DNA from: JAHJQQ01 sp032907525
Lineage (GTDB): Bacteria; Pseudomonadota; Gammaproteobacteria; Thiohalobacterales; Thiohalobacteraceae
Reading direction: 5' to 3'
Assembly (NCBI GenBank): GCA_032907525.1
Contig: JAJJPM010000009.1
Location: 1-7,005 of the forward strand
DNA length: 7,005 bases
A program made the translations under genes and the position numbers. Below, in pieces: positions 1-5,260 of this stretch (positions within the stretch are counted from its first letter, which is position 1; every line of letters begins with the position of its first letter). The notes beneath the pieces are model-generated. The model was not told the DNA's origin. It searched no databases and worked only from the letters and a program-made list of their open reading frames with translations.

Positions 1-26
1 GGACAGCCGCCGCAGCAGTTGAGACG

Positions 27-155
27 GGATGGCCACGAAATCCACGAAACCCACGAAAATCTTTAGGGGAAAAACACGGGTACGTACGGGCTGCAAACCG
101 CGTTTCCCAGAGACGGTTTTCCCTCTCATACCTTTCGTGGATTTCGTGGCCATCC
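27..155. repeat. Inverted-repeat element of 9-bp CCACGAAA units, copy 1
   Basis: Perfect 23-base inverted arms lie at 27-49 and 133-155. The left arm continues to 59 and holds three tandem 9-bp units of the form CCACGAAA followed by T, C or A; the right arm holds two such units on the opposite strand. The 83-base spacer can fold further: AAACCG (95-100) pairs with CGGTTT (114-119), and GGGAAAA (67-73) could instead pair with TTTTCCC (117-123). Because the unit is 9 bp, the repeat reads open in phase and gives spurious peptide such as HEIHETHEK. A second copy in inverted orientation lies at 2734-2833. No transposase is present, so this is a small non-autonomous repeat or a structured intergenic element. 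I recall similar TTTCGTGG repeats in other environmental proteobacterial genomes, but I cannot name an established family. Bases 1-26 just before it hold nothing I can assign. Confidence 0.85.
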
Positions 156-207
156 GGGCCCCATGACCGCCCCGATTTTTGTCAATCGCCGCCCCCGCGC
201 GCCGGCG

Positions 208-237
208 GGTGCAGCCGCGCCGCCGGACCGCTACAAT
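208..237 (+). promoter_or_regulatory. Possible ilvD promoter
   Basis: TACAAT at 232-237 is one base from the sigma-70 -10 consensus and sits 38 bases before the ilvD start codon. The matching -35 region (about 208-215, around GGTGCAG) is a poor match, so the promoter may be weak, activator-dependent or miscalled. A 7-bp inverted repeat (CCGGCGG 202-208, CCGCCGG 220-226) overlaps the -35/spacer region and could be an operator or simply GC-rich background. The deduced leader is only about 30 bases, with no branched-chain leader peptide or attenuator of the enteric ilv type. A weak 4-bp stem (155-158/171-174) followed by T5 lies upstream, just after the repeat element, and could terminate incoming transcripts. 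Confidence 0.35.
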
Positions 238-275
238 AGCCGGCTCGCATCACGCCCCATCCCCGGAGATTTTCC

Positions 276-1967
276 ATGGCGCAGAAGCTGAACCGCTACA
301 GTTCCCGCATCACCCAGCCCAAGAGCCAGGGCGCGTCCCAGGCCATGCTGTACGGCACCGGCCTGACCGAGGCCGATATGGACAAGGCCCAGATCGGCAT
401 CGCCTCGGTCTGGTGGGAGGGCAACACCTGCAACATGCACCTCAACGACCTCGCCGCCGAGGTCAAGAAGGGCGTGGTCGCGGCGGACCTGGTCGGCATG
501 CGCTTCAACACCATCGGCGTGTCCGACGGCATCTCCATGGGTACCGACGGCATGAGCTACTCGCTGCAGTCGCGCGAGATCATCGCCGACTCCATCGAGA
601 CCGTGATGGGCGCGCAGTGGTACGACGGCCTGATCGCCATCCCCGGCTGCGACAAGAACATGCCCGGCACGCTGATCGCCATGGGCCGCCTGAACCGCCC
701 CGCGCTGATGATCTACGGCGGCACCATCAAACCCGGTCACAGCCATGGCGAGGAGAGCGGCGAGGTGTACGACATCGTCACCGCCTTCCAGAGCTACGGT
801 GCGTTCATCGCCCACAAGATCACCGAGGAGAAGCGCGAGGACATCGTCAAGCACGCCTGCCCCGGTGCCGGCGCCTGCGGCGGCATGTACACCGCCAACA
901 CCATGGCCACCGCCATCGAGGCCATGGGCATGAGCCTGCCGTACAGCTCCTCCGTGCCGGCCGTCGAGCCGGGCAAGATCGCCGAATGCCACGCGGCAGG
1001 CGCGGCCATGCGCCGCCTGCTGGAGCTCGATCTCAAACCGCGCGACATCATGACCCGCGCCGCCTTCGAGAACGCCATGGTGATCGTCATGGCCACAGGC
1101 GGCTCCACCAACGCCGTGCTGCACCTGCTGGCGATGGCGCGCGCGGTGGACGTGAAGCTCTCCATCGACGATTTCCAGAAGGTCTCCGACCGCGTGCCGT
1201 TCCTGGCCGACCTCAAGCCCTCCGGCAAGTACGTGATGGAGGACCTGCACAAGGTCGGCGGCACGCCGGCGGTGATGAAGTATCTGCTCGAGAAGGATCT
1301 GCTCGACGGCGACTGCATGACCGTCACCGGGCGGACTATCGCCGACAACCTGAAGGATCTGCCCGGCCTCACGCCCGGCCAGGAGGTGTTCTATCCGATC
1401 GAGAAGCCCATCAAGGAGAGCGGCCACATCCGCATCCTCAAGGGCAATCTCGCGCCCGGCGGCTCGGTGGCCAAGATCACCGGCAAGGAGGGCCTGCACT
1501 TCGCCGGCCCCGCGCGCGTCTACGACCGCGAGGAGGCGATGCTCGCCGGCCTGGAGAACGGCGAGATCCGCAAGGGCGACGTGGTGGTGATCCGCTACGA
1601 GGGCCCGAAGGGCGGGCCGGGCATGCCCGAGATGCTGACGCCGACCTCGGCGATCATGGGCGCGGGCTTAGGAAAAGACGTCGCGCTGCTGACCGACGGC
1701 CGTTTCTCCGGCGGCTCGCACGGCTTCATCATCGGCCACATCGTGCCCGAGGCGCAGGAAGGCGGCCCGATCGGCCTGATCCAGAACGGCGACCTGATCA
1801 CCATCAACGCCGAGAACAACACGCTGACCGTGGATCTCACCGACGAGGAGATGAAGCAGCGCCGCGCCGCCTGGAAGATGCCGCCCTATCCGGCCACCCG
1901 CGGCACGCTCTACAAATTCATCAAGAACGTCAAGGACGCCTCGCACGGCTGCGTGACCGACGAGTGA
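276..1967 (+). CDS. ilvD: Dihydroxy-acid dehydratase (IlvD)
   Basis: Cytoplasmic iron-sulfur enzyme of the IlvD/Edd family. It dehydrates 2,3-dihydroxy-3-methylbutanoate and 2,3-dihydroxy-3-methylpentanoate to the 2-oxo acids that precede valine, leucine and isoleucine. The 563-residue product matches the ~560-residue subgroup rather than the ~616-residue E. coli form. Visible motifs: TCNMH (C52), PGCDKNMPG (C125, D126, K127), CPGAGACGGMYTANTM (C195, C201), ATGGSTNA (273-280) and DGRFSGGSHG (474-483). By family analogy C52, C125 and C201 would hold the cluster, K127 would be the carbamylated Mg ligand and S478 the catalytic base. GGAG at 265-268, seven bases before the ATG, supports the start. 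The gene ends with TGA and converges on a flavin reductase gene. Codons 465-467 (TTA GGA AAA) are an unusual A-ending cluster in an otherwise G/C-ending gene. No other ilv or leu gene is in the window. Confidence 0.97.
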   Translation: MAQKLNRYSSRITQPKSQGASQAMLYGTGLTEADMDKAQIGIASVWWEGNTCNMHLNDLAAEVKKGVVAADLVGMRFNTIGVSDGISMGTDGMSYSLQSREIIADSIETVMGAQWYDGLIAIPGCDKNMPGTLIAMGRLNRPALMIYGGTIKPGHSHGEESGEVYDIVTAFQSYGAFIAHKITEEKREDIVKHACPGAGACGGMYTANTMATAIEAMGMSLPYSSSVPAVEPGKIAECHAAGAAMRRLLELDLKPRDIMTRAAFENAMVIVMATGGSTNAVLHLLAMARAVDVKLSIDDFQKVSDRVPFLADLKPSGKYVMEDLHKVGGTPAVMKYLLEKDLLDGDCMTVTGRTIADNLKDLPGLTPGQEVFYPIEKPIKESGHIRILKGNLAPGGSVAKITGKEGLHFAGPARVYDREEAMLAGLENGEIRKGDVVVIRYEGPKGGPGMPEMLTPTSAIMGAGLGKDVALLTDGRFSGGSHGFIIGHIVPEAQEGGPIGLIQNGDLITINAENNTLTVDLTDEEMKQRRAAWKMPPYPATRGTLYKFIKNVKDASHGCVTDE

Positions 1968-2017
1968 GGGCCGGTGGCCATGGGCTCACGCCGTGTCCTT
2001 CCGTGGCGCCAGGTCCT

Positions 2018-2092
2018 GTAGGGTGCGTCGAGGCGCAGCCTGACGCACCGGAACTCCGCACCACGGTGCGTCGCTGCGCCGACGCACCCTAC
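2018..2092. repeat. Compound palindrome between convergent genes
   Basis: A 75-base imperfect palindrome lies between the 3' ends of ilvD and the flavin reductase gene. The outer 13 bases pair perfectly (GTAGGGTGCGTCG 2018-2030 with CGACGCACCCTAC 2080-2092). GGCGCAGC (2032-2039) matches GCTGCGCC (2073-2080), and GACGCACCG (2042-2050) pairs with CGGTGCGTC (2064-2072) around a 13-base loop. Each arm is also a palindrome by itself: GGTGCGTC...GACGCACC at 2022-2049 and again at 2065-2088. One long hairpin or two short ones are therefore possible. CGCCAGG occurs on both sides (2007-2013, 2092-2098), which may be a target duplication or chance. There is no T-tract, so classical intrinsic termination is not shown, but the position suits a bidirectional 3' end structure. 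I recall GTAGGGTGCG-type palindromes as scattered intergenic repeats in proteobacteria. Confidence 0.85.
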
Positions 2093-2116
2093 GCCAGGCG
2101 TGTCGCGTAAGTCCCG

Positions 2117-2653
2117 CTATTTCATGCGCGACGGCAGCCGGAGGGTCTCTCCGGCGACCATGAAGGCCCCGCGGCCGCGGTGATGCAGGGTGCGCGGATC
2201 CCTGCGCCCCGGGTCGATCCAGGCCTTGACCACCTCGAGCACGAAGAAGCCGTACCGGTTCACCATCCGCGTGTCCGCCACCCGGCATTCCAGATTGGCG
2301 TAGCACTCGGCGATGAGCGGCGCCGCCACGTTCGCCGCGGCGACCGGCGTCAGCCCGAAGGTCGCGAACTTGTCGACGCTTCGCCCTGACGTGTTGCCGC
2401 AGCCGACGACCTGGTCGGCGAGTTCCACGGTCGGAATGGCGATCACGCATTCGCGCGTGGCCTTCAGGGCGGCGAAGCTGTAGTCGCGATCGCTGACCAC
2501 GCAGCCCACCAGCGGCGGCTCGAACTCCATCATGCAGTGCCACGACAGGGTCATGACGTTCGGCCGGCCCTTGCGTGCCGTGGTGAGCAGGACTACCGGC
2601 CCGGGCTCGAGCAGGCCGTAGACTTTGGAGAGCGGGAGCGTGCGTCTGGCCAT
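2117..2653 (-). CDS. Flavin reductase family protein (flavoredoxin-like)
   Basis: 178-residue protein of the flavin reductase-like, FMN-binding split-barrel family (COG1853 type). Members bind FMN and reduce flavin with NAD(P)H or act as electron carriers; the partner here is unknown. Family signatures: PGPVVLLTTARKGRPNVMT (17-35), SWHCMMEFEPPLVGCVVS (37-54), the CGNTSGRSVDKF segment (85-96) followed by GLTP, then AECYANLECRV (115-125), and a strand GFFVLEVVKAWID (135-147) ending the barrel. There is no signal peptide or membrane segment, so it should be cytoplasmic. The start at 2653 is chosen because AGGAGG (2658-2663) lies directly upstream; an in-frame ATG at 2698 would add 15 arginine-rich residues unlike the family. 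The gene stands alone: ilvD converges on it and the gltD-type gene is divergent beyond a repeat. Physiological substrate cannot be read from the sequence. Family assignment is secure, exact role is not. Confidence 0.9.
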   Translation of the reverse strand: MARRTLPLSKVYGLLEPGPVVLLTTARKGRPNVMTLSWHCMMEFEPPLVGCVVSDRDYSFAALKATRECVIAIPTVELADQVVGCGNTSGRSVDKFATFGLTPVAAANVAAPLIAECYANLECRVADTRMVNRYGFFVLEVVKAWIDPGRRDPRTLHHRGRGAFMVAGETLRLPSRMK

Positions 2654-2657
2654 GGTG

Positions 2658-2663
2658 CCTCCT
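2658..2663 (-). promoter_or_regulatory. Ribosome binding site fixing the flavin reductase start
   Basis: On the minus strand this reads AGGAGG, a complete anti-16S match, four bases before the ATG at 2653. Spacing is short but workable. It favours 2653 over the in-frame upstream ATG at 2698. Confidence 0.75.
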
Positions 2664-2733
2664 CGTCGGCGTGCGCGTTCCGGGGAATCTTCCCGCATTC
2701 AAGTTAAGCATTCGCCCTGAAAAAAATCCGTTC

Positions 2734-2833
2734 ATGGCCACGAAACCCACGAAAAGGTGTGGGTGCGGCTCGTGTACATGGGCCGCGCTTCAATAATACT
2801 TTTTCGTGGGTTTCGTGGATTTCGTGGCCATCC
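2734..2833. repeat. Inverted-repeat element of 9-bp CCACGAAA units, copy 2 (inverted)
   Basis: The left arm at 2734-2755 carries two CCACGAAA units and the right arm at 2801-2833 carries three on the opposite strand. CCACGAAACCCACGAAAA (2738-2755) pairs perfectly over 18 bases with 2801-2818, leaving a 45-base spacer. The reverse complement of 2801-2833 is identical over 33 bases to 27-59 of copy 1, so the two copies face opposite ways. The spacers of the two copies show no obvious similarity, so the arms are the conserved part. A degenerate related half-unit (TTTCCGTGGCCA, 2852-2863) follows. The element lies in the divergent gap between the flavin reductase gene and the gltD-type gene. Confidence 0.85.
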
Positions 2834-3012
2834 GAGGATTTTGCCCGTGTGTTTCCGTGGCCAATAGGGTTTTCACGCTCAGCCGGGCACCGCGCCTGGA
2901 ACCCCGTCGCGGTGCGGCGGAAGGCGCCGCCGTGACCTAAACTTCGGGGGCGGTCCAGGAACGTGTCTCCGCGTCGTGAAGATGACGCGGCGCCGTTCGG
3001 GAGGCGTCGGTA
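2834..3012 (+). other. Leader region upstream of the gltD-type gene, with two small hairpins
   Basis: No gene is visible here. After a decayed repeat half-unit near 2852-2863, two adjacent GC stems occur: CACCGCG/CGCGGTG (2888-2894 with 2908-2914, 13-base loop) and GCGGCG/CGCCGC (2914-2919 with 2925-2930, 5-base loop). TAAACT at 2938-2943 could be a -10 element, but no credible -35 precedes it at the right distance. GGGAGG at 2999-3004 is a good ribosome binding site, eight bases before the ATG at 3013. Neither hairpin has a T-run, so attenuation is not demonstrated. Confidence 0.4.
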
Positions 3013-4458
3013 ATGCACGATCCCCGCGGTTTTCTGCGCTACCCGCGCATCGAGCCCGGCAAGCAGCCGGCACGGGTGCGTGTCCGGCACTGGCATGAAT
3101 ACGAACAGGTCATGCCGGAGGGGCAGGTCGTGGAGCAATCCGCGCGCTGTATGGACTGCGGCACGCCCTGGTGTCACAGCCAGTGTCCGGTGCACAACCT
3201 CATCCCCGACTGGAACGAGCTGGTCAACGAGCGGCGCTGGCACGCCGCCTGGGAACAGCTCGAATCCACCAACAACTTCCCCGAGTTCACCGGGCGGTTG
3301 TGTCCCGCACCCTGCGAGCACGGCTGCACGCTGCGGCTGGCGGACGTGCCGGTGACCATCCGGGCCATCGAACTGGCGATCATCGAACACGCCTGGGCGC
3401 GCGGCTGGGTCCGGCCGCAGCGCGCCCGGCGGCGCTCGTTCCGGCGCGTGGCGGTCATCGGCTCCGGCCCCGCCGGCCTCGCCTGCGCCCAGCAGCTGGC
3501 GCGCGCGGGCCATCGCGTCACCGTCTACGAAAAGGCCGACCGCGTGGGCGGCCTGCTGCGCTACGGCATCCCCGATTTCCGGCTGGAGAAACGGGTGCTG
3601 GACCGCCGTCTGGCACAGCTGGGCGCGGAAGGCGTGCGCTTCCGCACACGCGCGCACATCGGCGCCGATGTCGATGCCCGGGCGCTGTGCCGGACGAACC
3701 ATGCCACGGTGATCGCCTGCGGCGCGGCCCGGCCACGCGACATCGACGTTCCGGGCCGCACGCTCGGCGGCATCCATTTCGCGCTGGACTATCTCACTCA
3801 GCAGAACCGCCGCAACGCCGGCCGCGACACGGACGCCGCCGTACGGATCGACGCGCGCGGCAGGGACGTGGTGGTGATCGGCGGCGGCGACACCGGCGCC
3901 GACTGCGTCGGCACCGCCATCCGCCAGGGCGCGCGCAGCGTGACCCAGGTGCAGTACCACGCTCCCCCGCCGGCGCAGGGCGATGTGCTGCTGCACTGGC
4001 CCGAGCCCGTGCCGGAACTGCGCCCCGGCGATCACGAGGACGAGGGCAGTGCGCGGCTGTGGGGCTGGGATACGGTCGGGTTCGAGGGAGACGGCGGTCG
4101 TGTCGGCTGCGTGCGGCTGCAGCGCCTGCGCTGGATCGAGGAGACCGGCGGCGGCTGGCGGCGCGAGCGCCTGCCCGGGCGGGTGCGGCGCCTGCCGGCC
4201 CAGCTGGTCCTGATCGCGATCGGCTACCGCCATCCTCCGCACGACGACGTGATCGGGGCACTCGGTCTCGAACTGGACGGGCGCGGCAATGTCGGTGCGG
4301 ATGCCGGCGACTACCGCACCAGCCGGGAAGGGGTGTTCGCCTGCGGCGATGCGCGCCGCGGCCAGTCGCTGGTGGTGTGGGCGATCCGTGAAGGCCGCCA
4401 GTGCGCCCGCGCCGTGGACCTGTATCTGTCGGGCGAGAGCGATCTGCCCCGGGTGTAG
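3013..4458 (+). CDS. gltD: Glutamate synthase small subunit-type oxidoreductase (GltD-like)
   Basis: The 481-residue product matches the NAD(P)H-oxidising small subunit of glutamate synthase (E. coli GltD is about 472). In the known enzyme this subunit passes electrons through FAD and [4Fe-4S] clusters to GltB, which makes two glutamates from glutamine and 2-oxoglutarate. Domains in order: an N-terminal iron-sulfur domain with CMDCGTPWCHSQC (C46, C49, C54, C58) and CPAPCEHGC (C97, C101, C105); an FAD-binding fold at 146-174 (VAVIGSGPAGLACAQQLA); a nucleotide-binding fold at 286-308 (VVVIGGGDTGADC); and the C-terminal FAD contact GVFACGDARRGQSLVVWAI (440-458). The stretch 320-395 diverges from the usual pattern and is arginine-rich. 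GGGAGG at 2999-3004 supports the start. No gltB is adjacent, so it may pair with a distant GltB or be a stand-alone GltD-like reductase. It converges on the next gene over 20 bases. Confidence 0.9.
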   Translation: MHDPRGFLRYPRIEPGKQPARVRVRHWHEYEQVMPEGQVVEQSARCMDCGTPWCHSQCPVHNLIPDWNELVNERRWHAAWEQLESTNNFPEFTGRLCPAPCEHGCTLRLADVPVTIRAIELAIIEHAWARGWVRPQRARRRSFRRVAVIGSGPAGLACAQQLARAGHRVTVYEKADRVGGLLRYGIPDFRLEKRVLDRRLAQLGAEGVRFRTRAHIGADVDARALCRTNHATVIACGAARPRDIDVPGRTLGGIHFALDYLTQQNRRNAGRDTDAAVRIDARGRDVVVIGGGDTGADCVGTAIRQGARSVTQVQYHAPPPAQGDVLLHWPEPVPELRPGDHEDEGSARLWGWDTVGFEGDGGRVGCVRLQRLRWIEETGGGWRRERLPGRVRRLPAQLVLIAIGYRHPPHDDVIGALGLELDGRGNVGADAGDYRTSREGVFACGDARRGQSLVVWAIREGRQCARAVDLYLSGESDLPRV

Positions 4459-4478
4459 CGGACGTCTCTGCGCGGCGC

Positions 4479-5204
4479 TCAGGCGAGTGCGCGCTTCACC
4501 AGCCACAGCATGCCGATCAGCAGCGGCTGGTGCAGCATGTAGATCAGCAGGCTGTGGCGCCCGGCGAAGGCCAGCAGGCGCGCCGGCGGGCGGTCGCTGC
4601 GCCAGCGTGCGAGGCGTGCCGACGGGGCGTGCGTCCGCAGCCGGTCACCGAGAAAGACACCGACCAGCACCACGCCGAACCAGGGCAGCAGCGGGACATA
4701 GTCTTCGGTCGGCGGCTTGTGCGTCATGAGGCCGATCCACTGCAGGGCCGGCCGGTCGAAGACGGGATGCGCGACGGTGTTGCCGAGCACGAGCAGGGCA
4801 AGGCCCGCCGCCAGCGCCAGGCGCGGCGCGCGCACGAACGGCAGGCCGATGACGCTGGCCACCGCGATGAAGTGCAGCACGCCGAAGAAGATCCAGCGCG
4901 GCCCGAACATCAGGTGGCTCGCCAGGCTGATCAGTGCCGCGCAGCCGGCGATCCAGCCGAGCCGCCGCAGATAGGGTCGCCAGCGCACGCCCGATCGCGT
5001 GGCGAGCGTCAGGCTGATACCCGCCGTCAGCAGGAACGTGCTCAGAATGAGGGTGCGGGCGTGCAGCCAGAAGGGGTCGTGGTAGAAGTCGAAGCGGGCG
5101 AAGCCGAAGTGGGCGAGGTCGTAGCTGAAGTGGAAGGCGATCATCAGCGCGATGGCCAGGCCGCGCAGCAGGTCGACGGATTGCAGGCGTGCGTTCGCAG
5201 ACAT
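4479..5204 (-). CDS. DUF1624 / HGSNAT-like membrane acyltransferase
   Basis: 241-residue integral membrane protein resembling the DUF1624 family (heparan-alpha-glucosaminide N-acetyltransferase catalytic-like, COG3503 type). It begins with the family signature RLQSVDLLRGLAIALMIAFHFSYDL (6-30, conserved H25). Other marks are FYHDPFWLHARTLILSTFLL (40-59), RRLGWIAG (80-87), the GLMTHKPPTEDYVPLLPWFG block (158-177) and a C-terminal GRHSLLIYMLHQPLL (215-229) like that of other membrane acyltransferases. About seven hydrophobic segments are visible, near 13-30, 50-68, 84-101, 104-124, 127-143, 170-187 and 216-236. Bacterial members probably acylate an envelope sugar or glycan, but the substrate is unknown. 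The start at 5204 is the first ATG in frame that gives the signature; the ribosome site is weak (GGGGGA, about ten bases away), which suggests coupling to the gene 56 bases upstream. The two genes probably form one transcript. Confidence 0.85.
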   Translation of the reverse strand: MSANARLQSVDLLRGLAIALMIAFHFSYDLAHFGFARFDFYHDPFWLHARTLILSTFLLTAGISLTLATRSGVRWRPYLRRLGWIAGCAALISLASHLMFGPRWIFFGVLHFIAVASVIGLPFVRAPRLALAAGLALLVLGNTVAHPVFDRPALQWIGLMTHKPPTEDYVPLLPWFGVVLVGVFLGDRLRTHAPSARLARWRSDRPPARLLAFAGRHSLLIYMLHQPLLIGMLWLVKRALA

Positions 5205-5260
5205 GCGGCCATTGTCCCCCGCCGGCGGCCGCGCTCCAAGCGCTCCGGGCGCGCCGGCCG

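Noticed and set aside
2..22. Possible C-terminus of an upstream plus-strand gene ending in TGA at 20-22
   Set aside because: Only six codons are visible, too little to support a gene.
27..155. CRISPR-like or DnaA-box array
   Set aside because: Units are 9 bp, contiguous and in opposed arms without spacers; they do not resemble the DnaA box TTATCCACA, and no cas genes are nearby.
155..180. Stem CGGG/CCCG followed by T5 as an intrinsic terminator
   Set aside because: Only a 4-bp stem with a 12-base loop; too weak to call.
231..1499. 422-residue minus-strand open frame opposite ilvD
   Set aside because: Antisense shadow of a gene whose active-site motifs all fall in the plus frame.
179..2110. 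643-residue plus-strand open frame overlapping ilvD
   Set aside because: Shadow frame of ilvD, rich in Arg/His/Gly, no domain; open because of high GC.
3171..4391. 406-residue alternative plus frame inside the gltD-type gene
   Set aside because: Arg/Ala-rich shadow frame with no recognisable domain.
2704..4506. 600-residue minus-strand open frame opposite the gltD-type gene
   Set aside because: Low-complexity Ala/Arg/His composition, runs through the CCACGAAA repeat (HEIHETHEK), and lies opposite a gene with clear cofactor motifs.
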